The notes: generated by a model not told the origin, from the letters alone. 53,109 nt of DNA from Streptomyces griseus subsp. griseus (GCF_000720255.1 NZ_JOJE01000050.1:1-53109); one strand, 5' to 3'; counted from the stretch's first letter, positions 34,227 to 43,930 are shown. Translations and numbers: made by a program.

Positions 34227-34252
34227 GCGCCCCCAGTGACAGCCGGGGGCGC
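34227..34252 (-). terminator. GC hairpin between tmk and holB
   Basis: GCGCCCCC (34227-34234) pairs with GGGGGCGC (34245-34252) around a 10-base loop, between the tmk stop and the holB start. It could attenuate read-through from tmk into holB. There is no U tract. Confidence 0.5.
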
Positions 34253-34291
34253 CAACACTGCGGGGCAGACGGGCGCGAGAACTGACGAAGC

Positions 34292-37200
34292 TCAGTCCCG
34301 CCGGCCCCGGCCCCGTCCCCGACCACGACGGTCGTCGTCGAAGCCGCCCTCCTGGTGCGGGCCCAGCAGCTCGTCCGCCAGCGTCGGCAGGTCGTCGAGC
34401 GGGGTCTCCTCCGCCCAGTCGGACCGGGAGCGTCGCCGCGGTGTGCCCTCCTCGTCGAGCTGGGGCAACTCCCGCGTACGGTCGTCGGAACCGTCGGGAT
34501 CCGGCACCGCGCGCTCGTCACGGAAGAACCCCGGCGGCACCCGGTCGGCGGGGTCCTCGCCACGTACGGGCGGCACCCGGTCGGCGTCCTCCCCGCGCAC
34601 GGGCGGCAGCACAGCCGTCTCATCGGCCGCACCCGGCGGCACGGGCGGCAGCACAGCCGTCTCATCAGCCGCACCCGGCGGTACCGGCGGCAGTACCGCC
34701 GTCTCATCGGCCGGCCCCGAGCCGGCACCGGGCACCGGCGGCTGCGGCAGCTCCGCCGTCACCTCGGAGTCGGGGCCGCCGGAGGCCTGCTCACGCGCCG
34801 CGCCCTTGCCGCCCTTGTCGTCCCGCACGGGGCGCAGGACCGCCGTCTCCTCGACCGGGCCGCCCGACGCGTTCGTCGGGGTCACGACCGGTGTCGCGAC
34901 GGTCGCCGCGTCCGAGGGGGCCGCGGGCGTGTGCGATGCCGTGGGAGTCGTGGGACGCGGGCCCGCCTGCGCGGCGGCCGCCGCCTGCTCGGCCGCCCGG
35001 CGTGCCTCCTCGGCCCGCAGCAGCGCCTCCTCGGCCTTGCGCTGCTTCTCCAGGCGCAGCGCCTCGGCCTCCGCACGCAGCCGGGCCTCCTCCTCCGCCT
35101 GCTTGCGGCGCCGCTCCTCCTCCGCCTTGCGGCGGGCCTCCTCCTCGGCGCGGGCCTTCTCCTCGGCGAGGAGCCTGGCCCGCTCCTCCTCGGCCCTCCT
35201 GCGCGCTTCCTCGGCCCGCTGCCGGGCCTCCTCCGCCTGCCGTTCGGCCTCGCGCCGCTGCGCCTCCTCGAGCTCGCGCCGCTTGCGCTCCTCCTCCTCG
35301 GCACGCAGTCGCGCGAGCTGCTCCTGGCGTTCCCGCTCCAGGCGCTCCTCCTCGGCCTTGCGGGCGGCCTCCTCCTCGGCCTTCCTGCGTGCTTCCTCCT
35401 CCGCCTTGCGGCGGGCCTCCTCCTGGGCCTTCACCTCGGCCTCGGACAGCGGCAGCAGCTGGTCGAGCCGGTGCCGGACCACCGTCGTGACGGCCTCGGC
35501 CTCCTGCCCGGCGTCGACGACCAGGTAGCGGCCGGGGTCGGCGGCGGCCAGCGTCAGGAAGCCGGACCGCACGCGCGCGTGGAACTCGGCCGGCTCCGAC
35601 TCCAGACGGTCGGGCGCCTCGGTGAACCGCTCGCGGGCCTTCTCCGGGGAGACGTCCAGCAGCACCGTCAGATGCGGTACGAGCCCGTTGGTCGCCCAGC
35701 GCGAGATCCGCGCGATCTCGGTCGGGGACAGATCACGGCCCGCCCCCTGGTAGGCCACCGACGAGTCGATGTAACGGTCGGAGATCACGACCGCGCCCCG
35801 CTCCAGCGCCGGCCGCACGACCGTGTCGACGTGCTCCGCGCGGTCCGCCGCGTACAGCAGGGCCTCCGCGCGGTGCGACAGGCCGGCGCTGGACACGTCC
35901 AGCAGGATCGACCGCAGCCGCTTGCCCACGGGCGTGGCGCCCGGCTCGCGGGTGAGCACCACCTCGTGGCCCTTGGACCTGATCCACTCGGCGAGCGCCT
36001 CCGCCTGCGTGGACTTCCCGGCGCCGTCGCCGCCCTCCAGGGCGATGAAGAAGCCGGAGTCCGCCGGTGCCTGCGCCGGGTCGTCGCCGCGCAGCAGCGC
36101 GTCCCGCAGGTCGTGCCGCAGCGGCACGCCGGAGCGGTCGTCCACCTTGGCCAGCACCAGCGCGGCCACCGGCAGCAGCAGCGCGCCCACCAGCATCAGC
36201 GTGAACGCGGCCCCGCCGTGGGCGAAGACGAACTTGCCGTTCTCCAGGCGGTGCGGACCGATCGCCCCGGCCACCACGGGCGCCAGGAGCGCGCCGAGCG
36301 CCACGGAGACCCGTACGACCGCGTGCAGGTGCTCGGTCGTGCGCGGTCGGCGGAAGTCCTCGGCCTCCTGGTCGAGCAGCGTGTGCCCGATGTTGGCGGC
36401 CATGCCCGCGCCGACTCCGGCCAGCGCGTCGATCAGCAGCACCAGGGTGACGTCCGGGACCAGTCCGGCGGCGAGGAGCGCGATGCCGGTGAAGGCGATC
36501 ACCAGCGCCAGCAGCCGGCGGCGGGACAGGGCGGGCAGCACGGCCGGCGCCGTACGGATACCGAGCACGACACCGCCGGTCAGGGCGAGCACCAGCAGTC
36601 CGTACAGCACCGGGCCGCCGCCGAGGTCCTTGGCGTGCAGCACCGACACGGCGACCGCGGCGGCGATCGCCCCGGCGACGGCCGCGCAGGTGAGCACCAG
36701 CAGCGGGATCGCACCCGTGCGGCCCTTGTCGACGCCCGAAACGGTCTTGGGGCGGCGCAGCCCCTCCAGCGGCGACCGCGCGCGCGGGGTGCGCGTGGCG
36801 GGCAGCTCCAGGAACGTCAGCACGGACACGGAGGCGGCGAACAGCCCGGCCGCCACGTACGAGCCGAGGGCGGCCTGGTGCTGGTCGAACCAGTCGATGC
36901 CCGCGCCGAGCAGGTTGTTGACGAGCGCCGCGACGACGAGCGCGGCGGCCGCGAGGGGGATCGACACGAAGCTCGTGCGCAGCGACAGGCGGCGCAGTGC
37001 GTCCATGTGGTCCGGCAGCGGCCGTACCGTCGCGCCCTCCGGGGGCGGGGCGGGCAGCAGGGCGGGGGCGGCGCTCTCGCGGGCGACCGTCCCGAAACGT
37101 TCGGCGACACCGATCACGAAGCCGGTGACGAGGAGGAGGGCCAGCGCGTCGTCCGGCGTCCAGTCGATCCACAGCGGCGCGATGATCAGCAGCACGGCGC

Positions 37201-37579
37201 GCACGCCGTCCGCGCCGACCATGGTCCAGCGGCGGTCGAGTGGGCCGTCCTGGGAGGTGAGCGAGGTGAGGGGGCCGAGGAGTACGGCACCGAAGAGAAG
37301 TGTGGCCAGAATCCGCACCCCGAAGACGGTCGCCACTGCGAACGCCACGCCTCGATAGCCGCCCCCGAACGAGCCCTCGGCGATGGCCGCCTGAAGGACG
37401 AGGAGGACGAGCACCAGCAACGCCAGGGCGTCACCGGTACCGCCCACGAGTTGGGCGCTCCACAGTCGCTTGAGCTGAGGTTGGCGTAGCAGGGCGCGAA
37501 CGGCGCGCTCGCGGGAGTCCGCTACCAGGGCGTCGTCTGGGGCCGGGTTGGGGGCCGTTGGCTGCTCGGCTCGCGTCAT
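34292..37579 (-). CDS. tmk: dTMP kinase fused to an MFS-like membrane domain
   Basis: A 1095-residue fusion. Residues of about 1-485 carry some 12 hydrophobic segments resembling an MFS permease without clear substrate motifs. Residues of about 508-705 are a complete thymidylate kinase: P-loop EGGDGAGKST near 515, DR(Y/H) motif ISDRYIDSSVAYQG near 600, and LVPHLTVLLDV. Residues of about 710-865 are a long Arg/Lys/Glu/Ala coiled coil (repeated RRKAEEEA). The tail to 1095 is Pro/Ala/Asp-rich with three copies of ADETAVLPPV. A typical Tmk is about 210 residues. The fusion is known in Streptomyces and tethers dTDP synthesis to the membrane; the function of the membrane part is unknown. Confidence 0.93.
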   Translation of the reverse strand: MTRAEQPTAPNPAPDDALVADSRERAVRALLRQPQLKRLWSAQLVGGTGDALALLVLVLLVLQAAIAEGSFGGGYRGVAFAVATVFGVRILATLLFGAVLLGPLTSLTSQDGPLDRRWTMVGADGVRAVLLIIAPLWIDWTPDDALALLLVTGFVIGVAERFGTVARESAAPALLPAPPPEGATVRPLPDHMDALRRLSLRTSFVSIPLAAAALVVAALVNNLLGAGIDWFDQHQAALGSYVAAGLFAASVSVLTFLELPATRTPRARSPLEGLRRPKTVSGVDKGRTGAIPLLVLTCAAVAGAIAAAVAVSVLHAKDLGGGPVLYGLLVLALTGGVVLGIRTAPAVLPALSRRRLLALVIAFTGIALLAAGLVPDVTLVLLIDALAGVGAGMAANIGHTLLDQEAEDFRRPRTTEHLHAVVRVSVALGALLAPVVAGAIGPHRLENGKFVFAHGGAAFTLMLVGALLLPVAALVLAKVDDRSGVPLRHDLRDALLRGDDPAQAPADSGFFIALEGGDGAGKSTQAEALAEWIRSKGHEVVLTREPGATPVGKRLRSILLDVSSAGLSHRAEALLYAADRAEHVDTVVRPALERGAVVISDRYIDSSVAYQGAGRDLSPTEIARISRWATNGLVPHLTVLLDVSPEKARERFTEAPDRLESEPAEFHARVRSGFLTLAAADPGRYLVVDAGQEAEAVTTVVRHRLDQLLPLSEAEVKAQEEARRKAEEEARRKAEEEAARKAEEERLERERQEQLARLRAEEEERKRRELEEAQRREAERQAEEARQRAEEARRRAEEERARLLAEEKARAEEEARRKAEEERRRKQAEEEARLRAEAEALRLEKQRKAEEALLRAEEARRAAEQAAAAAQAGPRPTTPTASHTPAAPSDAATVATPVVTPTNASGGPVEETAVLRPVRDDKGGKGAAREQASGGPDSEVTAELPQPPVPGAGSGPADETAVLPPVPPGAADETAVLPPVPPGAADETAVLPPVRGEDADRVPPVRGEDPADRVPPGFFRDERAVPDPDGSDDRTRELPQLDEEGTPRRRSRSDWAEETPLDDLPTLADELLGPHQEGGFDDDRRGRGRGRGRRD

Positions 37580-37634
37580 GCTTTCAGCCTATCGGGCAGC
37601 ACCGACACCGCGGCGAGCCCGCCCTGACGTGCGC

Positions 37635-37671
37635 ACGCCCCGACACCAAAGTGATGCCGGGGCGTTCTTTT
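37635..37671. terminator. hairpin between topA and tmk
   Basis: ACGCCCCG (37635-37642) pairs with CGGGGCGT (37658-37665), with additional pairing in the loop. It is followed on the plus strand by TTCTTTTT. It lies between the topA stop and the tmk start, and the T tract favours plus-strand termination, though such hairpins can act both ways. Confidence 0.65.
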
Positions 37672-37733
37672 TGCGAAGCCGCGATGGAGAAGCGGTGGAG
37701 AAAACGTGCGAGAAAACGTGCGGGGAAGTGCGC

Positions 37734-40562
37734 TCAGTCCTCCGCCGCCGAGTTCGCGGCCGTCGCCTTCTTGGCGGGCGCCTTCTTCGCCGCCGTCTTG
37801 GCCGTCGCCTTCTTCGCCGCCGTCGTCTTCGCCGCGGTCTTCTTCGCGGCCGTCGCCTTCTTGGCCGGAGCCTTCTTGGCGGGCGCCTTCTTCGCCGTCT
37901 TCTTCACGGGCCCCTTCGCCCGCTTCTCGGCGAGCAGCTCGAACCCGCGCTCGGGCGTGATCGTCTCGACGCTGTCGCCGGAGCGCAGGGTCGCGTTGGT
38001 CTCCCCGTCGGTGACGTACGGCCCGAAGCGACCGTCCTTGACGACGACCGGCTTGCCGCTGACCGGGTCGGCGCCCAGCTCCTTCAGCGGCGGCTTGGCG
38101 GCGGCGCGTCCACGCTGCTTGGGCTGGGCGTAGATCGCCTGGGCCTCCTCCAGCGTGATCGTGAAGAGCTGGTCCTCGGACTGGAGGGACCGCGAGTCCG
38201 TGCCCTTCTTCAGGTACGGGCCGTAGCGGCCGTTCTGCGCGGTGATCTCCACGCCCTCCGCGTCCTTGCCGACGACACGCGGCAGCGACATCAGCTTCAG
38301 CGCGTCCTCGAGCGTCACCGTGTCCAGCGACATCGACTTGAACAGCGAGGCCGTGCGCGGCTTGACGGCGTTCTTGCCCGTCTTCGGGGTGCCCTCGGGG
38401 AGCACCTCGGTGACGTACGGGCCGTAGCGGCCGTCCTTGGCGATGATCTGGTGGCCGGTCACCGGGTCGGCGCCCAGCTCGAAGTCGCCGCTCGGCTTGG
38501 CGAGCAGTTCCTCGGCGAGCTCGACGGACAGTTCGTCGGGTGCCAGGTCGTCGGGGATGTCCGCGCGCTGGTGGTTGTCGGTGTCCTTCTCGCCGCGCTC
38601 GATGTAGGGGCCGTAGCGCCCGACCCGCAGCACGATGTCGTTGCCGACGGGGAACGACGAGACCTCGCGCGCGTCGATCGCGCCCAGGTCGGTGACGAGC
38701 TCCTTGAGGCCGCCGAGGTGGTCCCCGTCGCCGTTGCCGGCGTCCGCCGCACCACCCTCGCCAGTGCCCTCGCCGAAGTAGAACCGCTTCAGCCACGGCA
38801 CGGCACGGGCCTCGCCGCGGGCGATGCGGTCGAGGTCGTCCTCCATCCTGGCGGTGAAGTCGTAGTCGACGAGCCGCCCGAAGTGCTTCTCCAGGAGGTT
38901 GACCACGGCGAAGCTCAGGAAGGACGGCACGAGGGCCGTGCCCTTCTTGAAGACGTAGCCGCGGTCGAGGATCGTGCCGATGATCGAGGCGTACGTCGAC
39001 GGTCGGCCGATCTCGCGCTCTTCGAGCTCCTTGACCAGGCTGGCCTCGGTGTAGCGGGCCGGGGGCTTGGTGGCGTGCCCGTCGACCGTGATCTCCTCGG
39101 CGCTGAGCGCGTCGCCCTCGGCGACCTGGGGCAGCCGGCGCTCGCGGTCGTCCAGCTCGGCGTTCGGGTCGTCGGCGCCCTCGACGTAGGCCTTCAGGAA
39201 GCCGTGGAAGGTGATCGTCTTGCCGGAGGCGCTGAACTCGACGTCCCGTCCGTCGGCCGCCGTGCCGCCGATCTTGACCGTGACGCTGTTGCCGGTCGCG
39301 TCCTTCATCTGGGAGGCGACGGTCCGCTTCCAGATCAGTTCGTAGAGCTTGAACTGGTCGCCGGTCAGCCCCGTCTCGGCGGGGGTGCGGAAACGGTCGC
39401 CCGAGGGGCGGATGGCCTCGTGGGCCTCCTGGGCGTTCTTGACCTTCCCGGCGTACGTGCGTGGCTGCTCCGGCAGGTAGCCGGCGCCGTACAGCTGCGT
39501 GACCTGGGCGCGGGCGGCCGCCACGGCGGTGTCGCTCAGCGTCGTGGAGTCCGTACGCATGTAGGTGATGTAGCCGTTCTCGTACAGCTTCTGCGCGACC
39601 TGCATGGTGGCCTTCGCGCCGAAGCCCAGCTTGCGGCTGGCCTCCTGCTGCAGCGTCGTCGTACGGAACGGGGCGTACGGCGAGCGGCGGTACGGCTTCG
39701 ACTCGACGGACCGCACCGCGAACCGGGTGTTCTCCAGGGCGGCGGCGAGGGCGCGGGCGTTCGCCTCGTCGAGGTGGAGGGTGTTCGCGCTCTTGAGTTG
39801 TCCCAGGGAGTCGAAGTCGCGGCCCTGCGCGACCCGCCTGCCGTCGACGGTCTGGAGGCGGGCGACCAGGGACGACGGGTCGCTCGGGTCACCGGCCCGG
39901 CCGGTGGCGAAGGTGCCCGTCAGGTCCCAGTACTCGGCGGAACGAAACGCGATGCGCTCGCGTTCCCGCTCGACGACGAGCCGGGTGGCGACGGACTGGA
40001 CACGACCGGCGGACAGCCGCGGCATGACCTTCTTCCACAGGACCGGCGAGACCTCGTAGCCGTAGAGGCGGTCGAGGATGCGGCGGGTCTCCTGGGCGTC
40101 GACCATGCGCTGGTTGAGGTCGCGCGGGTTGGCGACGGCCTGGCGGATCGCGTCCTTGGTGATCTCGTGGAAGACCATCCGCTTGACCGGCACCTTGGGC
40201 TTGAGGACCTCCAGGAGGTGCCAGGCGATCGCCTCGCCCTCGCGGTCCTCATCGGTGGCGAGGAAGAGTTCGTCGGACTCCTTCAGCAGGTCCTTGAGCT
40301 TCTTGACCTGGGCCTTCTTGTCGGCGTTGACGACATAGATCGGCTCGAAGTCGTGTTCGACGTCCACACCGAGGCGGCGCACCTCGCCGGTGTACTTCTC
40401 GGGCACCTCCGCGGCGCCGTTGGGAAGGTCGCGGATGTGCCCCACACTCGCCTCGACGATGTAGCCGGGGCCGAGGTAGCCCTTGATCGTCTTCGCCTTG
40501 GCAGGCGACTCGACGATCACGAGTCGGCGGCCGCCCTTCGCGGTCTCGCTGGTGGGGGACAA
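37734..40562 (-). CDS. topA: DNA topoisomerase I
   Basis: A 942-residue type IA topoisomerase. The TTG at 40562 gives the N-terminus (M)SPTSETAKGGRRLVIVESP seen in Streptomyces TopA; an in-frame ATG 30 codons upstream is less likely. The TOPRIM domain contains VIVESPAKAKTIK and DEDREGEAIAWH. The active-site Tyr is in GYITYMRTDSTTL near residue 340. Four to five RYGPY/RFGPYV topoisomerase repeat motifs follow (from about 640), replacing zinc fingers. The C-terminus is an Ala/Lys-rich tail (APAKKA repeats) that in Streptomyces TopA contributes to DNA binding and processivity. It is upstream of tmk-holB. Confidence 0.95.
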   Translation of the reverse strand: MSPTSETAKGGRRLVIVESPAKAKTIKGYLGPGYIVEASVGHIRDLPNGAAEVPEKYTGEVRRLGVDVEHDFEPIYVVNADKKAQVKKLKDLLKESDELFLATDEDREGEAIAWHLLEVLKPKVPVKRMVFHEITKDAIRQAVANPRDLNQRMVDAQETRRILDRLYGYEVSPVLWKKVMPRLSAGRVQSVATRLVVERERERIAFRSAEYWDLTGTFATGRAGDPSDPSSLVARLQTVDGRRVAQGRDFDSLGQLKSANTLHLDEANARALAAALENTRFAVRSVESKPYRRSPYAPFRTTTLQQEASRKLGFGAKATMQVAQKLYENGYITYMRTDSTTLSDTAVAAARAQVTQLYGAGYLPEQPRTYAGKVKNAQEAHEAIRPSGDRFRTPAETGLTGDQFKLYELIWKRTVASQMKDATGNSVTVKIGGTAADGRDVEFSASGKTITFHGFLKAYVEGADDPNAELDDRERRLPQVAEGDALSAEEITVDGHATKPPARYTEASLVKELEEREIGRPSTYASIIGTILDRGYVFKKGTALVPSFLSFAVVNLLEKHFGRLVDYDFTARMEDDLDRIARGEARAVPWLKRFYFGEGTGEGGAADAGNGDGDHLGGLKELVTDLGAIDAREVSSFPVGNDIVLRVGRYGPYIERGEKDTDNHQRADIPDDLAPDELSVELAEELLAKPSGDFELGADPVTGHQIIAKDGRYGPYVTEVLPEGTPKTGKNAVKPRTASLFKSMSLDTVTLEDALKLMSLPRVVGKDAEGVEITAQNGRYGPYLKKGTDSRSLQSEDQLFTITLEEAQAIYAQPKQRGRAAAKPPLKELGADPVSGKPVVVKDGRFGPYVTDGETNATLRSGDSVETITPERGFELLAEKRAKGPVKKTAKKAPAKKAPAKKATAAKKTAAKTTAAKKATAKTAAKKAPAKKATAANSAAED

Positions 40563-40839
40563 CTTCGCTCTTCTCTCCGGTCGACGCTGGGGCCTCCCCA
40601 GGCTTCGTCCCGGGGCTGGGTCGTGGTGACGCTGCGGAGTGTGACGGTACATCCCGCCCCCGTGTCAAACGGGAAAAGCCCGCAACGGCCACTCGAACGG
40701 TAACCCGACTACCGCCATTCCTGCCGCCCGGAGTACCCACCAGGTCTTTCCGGGCCATCCGGAGCGTGACCTCTCAATTACGGACGCGTGCCGTCGTGCC
40801 CCATTTCGGAAAGGCCTTCCCAGGGCATCGGCCGTTCCC

Positions 40840-41037
40840 TCAGAGGCGGGTGAAGCACCACGCGCCGAGAGCCAGCGACGCCACCGACACGAGGGTCGCG
40901 AGGGTCGCCGATGCGACCGGGCTCACACCGTCCACGACGGGTTCACCGTGCCGCACACGCGTCGCGGTCCACGCCAGGAGCCCGCCTCCGAACAGGGCGA
41001 ACACCACTCCCGCGAAGATCGCCGGTCCGCTCTCCAT
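40840..41037 (-). CDS. small membrane protein
   Basis: A 65-residue protein with two hydrophobic helices (AIFAGVVFALFGGGLLAW and SATLATLVSVASLALGAW) joined by a short polar loop (TRVRHGEPVVDG). The ATG at 41037 has GGGGGAG nine bases upstream, which decides the start within a longer open frame. No function is known; the arrangement upstream of topA suggests a conserved Streptomyces membrane protein. Confidence 0.6.
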   Translation of the reverse strand: MESGPAIFAGVVFALFGGGLLAWTATRVRHGEPVVDGVSPVASATLATLVSVASLALGAWCFTRL

Positions 41038-41530
41038 GCTCGTCCGCTCCCCCTCTGCGTCCGCCCATACGCGCCGCCCCGGGAGGCTGACACGCGTGGG
41101 CGGCGTCCGGGCGAACAGCGGGTGAACGCGGGGCTGACGGCGCGGTGACCCCGCCCCGGCCGTGCCTCGCCGGCCGCGGACCGAAGCGCCTGCGGACTCG
41201 GACCGAACCGGGCGCGGGTATTTTTCCGGTCGTCTTCTTTCTGCCGACCCGACCGACCGTGCACACGATCTTGGTGAAACCGGCCTTCCAGTCGTCCTCA
41301 TCGGTCACCCAACCGATCACAAGGCGCTCGGAACCGGGCGTCCAGGTCGACTCGAATGCGTTGCCGCACAGCGGAGCGTCGACACAGCGGAGCGTCGACG
41401 CGGGCCAGTCGTGGCGCACGCAGGTCCGGCGCACGCCCCCGCGACTCTCGGGCGCGCCCCCGCAACTCTCGGCGCGCCCCTGAGACCGGCGGGTGGGCCC
41501 CCTGCTCAGCGGGCGGGCATGCACCCGGCC
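41038..41530 (-). other. intergenic region with a possible gene remnant
   Basis: Nearly 500 bp between the small membrane protein and the methyltransferase. On the minus strand from about 41430 to 41205 one frame has good codon bias and reads CGNAFESTWTPGSERLVIGW, then VTDEDDWKAGFTKIVCTVG, before lapsing into low-complexity Arg/Pro sequence. This could be the end of a secreted protein with paired cysteines, but no start or homologous family is clear. A short direct duplication (GCGGAGCGTCGACRC) is seen at 41379-41404. Otherwise I see nothing. Confidence 0.35.
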
Positions 41531-43102
41531 CTACGCCGGGTCCAGGAACCCCTGTTCCACGAGCAGCCGGATCTGCGCGGGCGTGCGGTCGCGCAGCAGG
41601 ACCGGGTCCTCGCCGACCAGTTGGGCGATGGCGTCCAGGATGCGGCCCGCGCTGAGCGAGCCGTCGCAGACGCCCGCGAACCCGGCGCCCACCGTGTCCA
41701 CCTTGGTCGCCCGGCGCATACCGCGGTGCTGGCGCAGCACGACGTGCTCGGGGTCCTCGGCGCCCGGCAGACCGACCTGTTCCTGGACGATCTCGGCGGC
41801 GAGCCGGAAGTGCCCCTCGAGCAGGGCCGCGTCGTCGTGGGCGCGCAGGTAGTCGAGACGGTCGAAGTGCGCCCGGACCGTGTCCCCGAGCGGCTGTTCG
41901 ACCGAGTGCGGCCACTCCTCCACCGTGATGACGGGCTCGGCGGCAGCCGTCTTGCGCAGGGTGATCCAGCCGAAGCCGACGGCCCTCACCTTGCGCGCCT
42001 CGAACTCGTCCAGCCACGCGTCGTACCGCGCCTGGTAATCGGCCCGGTCGCCGCGGTGGTCGCCGGCGTCCCTGAGCCACAACTCGGCGTACTGCGCGAC
42101 GTCCTGCACCTCGCGCTGCACGATCCACGCGTCACAACCGCGCGGCACCCACGCCCTGAGCCTGTCCTGCCAGTCCTCCCCCTCCACGTGCTGCCAGTTG
42201 GCGAGGAACTGCGCGAACCCGCCCTCATTGAGCCGTTCCCCCGACTGCTGAACGAGCGTGCGGCACAGATCGTCCCCGCCCATCCCGCCATCGCGGTAGG
42301 TGAGCCGTGCGCCCGGCGAGATGACGAAGGGCGGGTTCGACACGACCAGGTCGAACGTCTCGTCGTCGCGGACCGGCTCGAACAGGGATCCCTCGCGCAG
42401 GTCCGCGGCGGGGGCGCCGGACAGGGCCAGCGTGAGCGCGGTGATGTGCAACGCGCGTGGGTTGAGGTCGGTCGCCGTCACGCGCGTGGCGTGCTGTGCG
42501 GCGTGCAGCGCCTGGATCCCGGAGCCGGTGCCGAGGTCGAGCGCGCAGGAGACGGGCGTACGGACGGTGATGCCGGCGAGGGTCATGGAGGCACCGCCCA
42601 CGCCCAGGACGACACCCTCGTCGCGGCTGCCGATGCCCCCGGCGCCGCCGACGGCGCACCCGAGGTCGGACACGATGAACCAGTCCTCGCCGTCGGGCCC
42701 TCCGTACGGCCGTACGTCCACGGTCGCGGCGACATCGCCCCCGGAATTCCCGGAGGCACCGGTGGCCCCGGAGACCTTTGAGTCCCCGCCGACCCGCACC
42801 AGCCACCCGCTCTCCACGCACTCGTCGACGGGCAGAACGCCCTCCACGCGCGCGTGCGGCACGGGCTGCTGGAGCAGGAACAGCCGGACGAGGGCCTCCA
42901 GCGGCGTGTCACCACGTGTCGCCCGCAGCGCGGGAACGGTCTCGCTGCGCGCGAGCGCCGCGTACGCGGGGGCGCCGAGCAGGTCGAGGAGGCCGTCGGC
43001 GGTGAAGGAGGCCCTGAGCAGGGCGTCCCGCAGCCGCGCGGCGACGTCGGGGCGGTCGGAGGAGGGCAGGGGGGACTGGGTGGCGTTACTCACGCCCCCC
43101 AT
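41531..43102 (-). CDS. class I SAM-dependent methyltransferase with NPPF motif
   Basis: A 523-residue protein. The helical N-terminal region (to about 185) is followed by a Rossmann methyltransferase core. Motif I is ALDLGTGSGIQALHAA near residue 190, with VTATDLNPRALHITALTL near 212 and DLVVSNPPFVISPG near 250, the N-methylating (N/D)PP(Y/F) signature shared with RsmC/PrmC-type enzymes. The C-terminal 200 residues have no motif I recognise. The target is probably a nucleic acid base or a protein amide. Start ATG 43102; GTG 43093 is possible. It is conserved chromosome rather than cluster material. Confidence 0.85.
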   Translation of the reverse strand: MGGVSNATQSPLPSSDRPDVAARLRDALLRASFTADGLLDLLGAPAYAALARSETVPALRATRGDTPLEALVRLFLLQQPVPHARVEGVLPVDECVESGWLVRVGGDSKVSGATGASGNSGGDVAATVDVRPYGGPDGEDWFIVSDLGCAVGGAGGIGSRDEGVVLGVGGASMTLAGITVRTPVSCALDLGTGSGIQALHAAQHATRVTATDLNPRALHITALTLALSGAPAADLREGSLFEPVRDDETFDLVVSNPPFVISPGARLTYRDGGMGGDDLCRTLVQQSGERLNEGGFAQFLANWQHVEGEDWQDRLRAWVPRGCDAWIVQREVQDVAQYAELWLRDAGDHRGDRADYQARYDAWLDEFEARKVRAVGFGWITLRKTAAAEPVITVEEWPHSVEQPLGDTVRAHFDRLDYLRAHDDAALLEGHFRLAAEIVQEQVGLPGAEDPEHVVLRQHRGMRRATKVDTVGAGFAGVCDGSLSAGRILDAIAQLVGEDPVLLRDRTPAQIRLLVEQGFLDPA

Positions 43103-43114
43103 TGTGTCCCGCGA

Positions 43115-43130
43115 CCGCCCGCGCGGGCGG
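43115..43130 (-). terminator. short GC palindrome after the lipoprotein gene
   Basis: CCGCCCGCGCGGGCGG is a perfect 16-bp palindrome two bases beyond the lipoprotein stop and 12 bp upstream of the methyltransferase start. It may terminate the lipoprotein transcript or act as an operator. Confidence 0.5.
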
Positions 43131-43132
43131 AA

Positions 43133-43717
43133 TCAGCCCTGGGTCGCCTTGGCCGAGGCGGAGGCGGCGACCTTCTTGCAGCTGGCCTGCTTGGCCATCG
43201 CCGACTTCACATCACCGTTCTCCAGGTTCTTCAGCGCGGTGTTGCTGCTCTTGCTGAGCTTCCCGAGCTCGGTCGCGACGTCCTGGAGGCCGTCCGCGAA
43301 CTTCCCCTGGTCCTTGGTGTCGAGCCCGTCCACCTGCTTCTTCAGGTCGGCGTACGACGTGGACAGGGCGTTGAGCGCCTTGACGGCGTCCTGCTGCTTC
43401 TTGCCGCCCGACTCGACGCCGGGGGGCGGCCCGGCCTGCTGAACGGTCGTGGCGAGCGCCTTGTAGGCGTCGGACATGTCCTGGAACGCCTGCGAGTCGG
43501 TCTTCTGGACGGCCTCGGGCGACTTGTTGTCCGTGGCGGCCTGCTTGATCGCCTCGTTGGCCGCGTCGACCTTCGTGTCCTGCGCCGGCAGCGCGTCGCA
43601 GACCTTCTTGGCCCAGGCGTCGAGTTCCTTGTTGCCGTCGTCGCCGCTGGTGCATCCCGTCAGCGCCACTACCAGTACCGCACCGCCGGACAGTGCGGCC
43701 GCGAGCTTCTTGTTCAC
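43133..43717 (-). CDS. small secreted lipoprotein
   Basis: A 194-residue lipoprotein. GTG 43717 has AAGGGA nine bases upstream and gives the signal peptide NKKLAAALSGGAVLVVALTG with the Cys lipobox. The mature part is almost wholly helical and Lys/Ala/Asp-rich (DAWAKKVCDALPAQDTKVDA, DGLQDVATELGKLSKS). Two further Cys, one in KKVCDAL and one near the end in ASCKKV, may form a disulfide. This resembles small actinobacterial lipoproteins of unknown function. Confidence 0.8.
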   Translation of the reverse strand: MNKKLAAALSGGAVLVVALTGCTSGDDGNKELDAWAKKVCDALPAQDTKVDAANEAIKQAATDNKSPEAVQKTDSQAFQDMSDAYKALATTVQQAGPPPGVESGGKKQQDAVKALNALSTSYADLKKQVDGLDTKDQGKFADGLQDVATELGKLSKSSNTALKNLENGDVKSAMAKQASCKKVAASASAKATQG

Positions 43718-43860
43718 CGGATCGGTCCCTTCCATGGCTCTCGGCCCCGGAACATACACGGCATGGGGGTGGCAGCTGTGTGACGGATGACTGCTTCGTC
43801 AGCTCTTGCCGCCATTTGCACCATGCGAGAGAAGGCTCACGATGCGCGCACGAACGCGGA

Positions 43861-43906
43861 CAGGGCGGGCGGTCGACGCGACGATACGCGCCTCCCGCCC
43901 GCCCTG
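43861..43906 (-). terminator. hairpin terminator after hppA
   Basis: CAGGGCGGGCGG (43861-43872) pairs perfectly with CCGCCCGCCCTG (43895-43906) around a 22-base loop, 25 bp after the hppA stop on the minus strand. Confidence 0.75.
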
Positions 43907-43930
43907 TGAGCTGGGCCTCGTGACGCCGAT

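Noticed and set aside
34355..37489. A 1044-codon plus-strand open frame opposite tmk
   Set aside because: Antisense shadow produced by high third-position GC in tmk; its translation is Arg/Gly/His-rich with no domain, while the minus strand encodes a recognisable kinase.
37548..40703. A 1051-codon plus-strand open frame opposite topA
   Set aside because: Shadow of topA; no domain and the amino-acid composition of antisense Streptomyces frames.
40943..41524. A full-length 193-codon secreted protein upstream of topA
   Set aside because: Only a central stretch has good codon bias; the rest is Arg/Pro-rich shadow sequence with no start or ribosome site. Kept only as a possible remnant.
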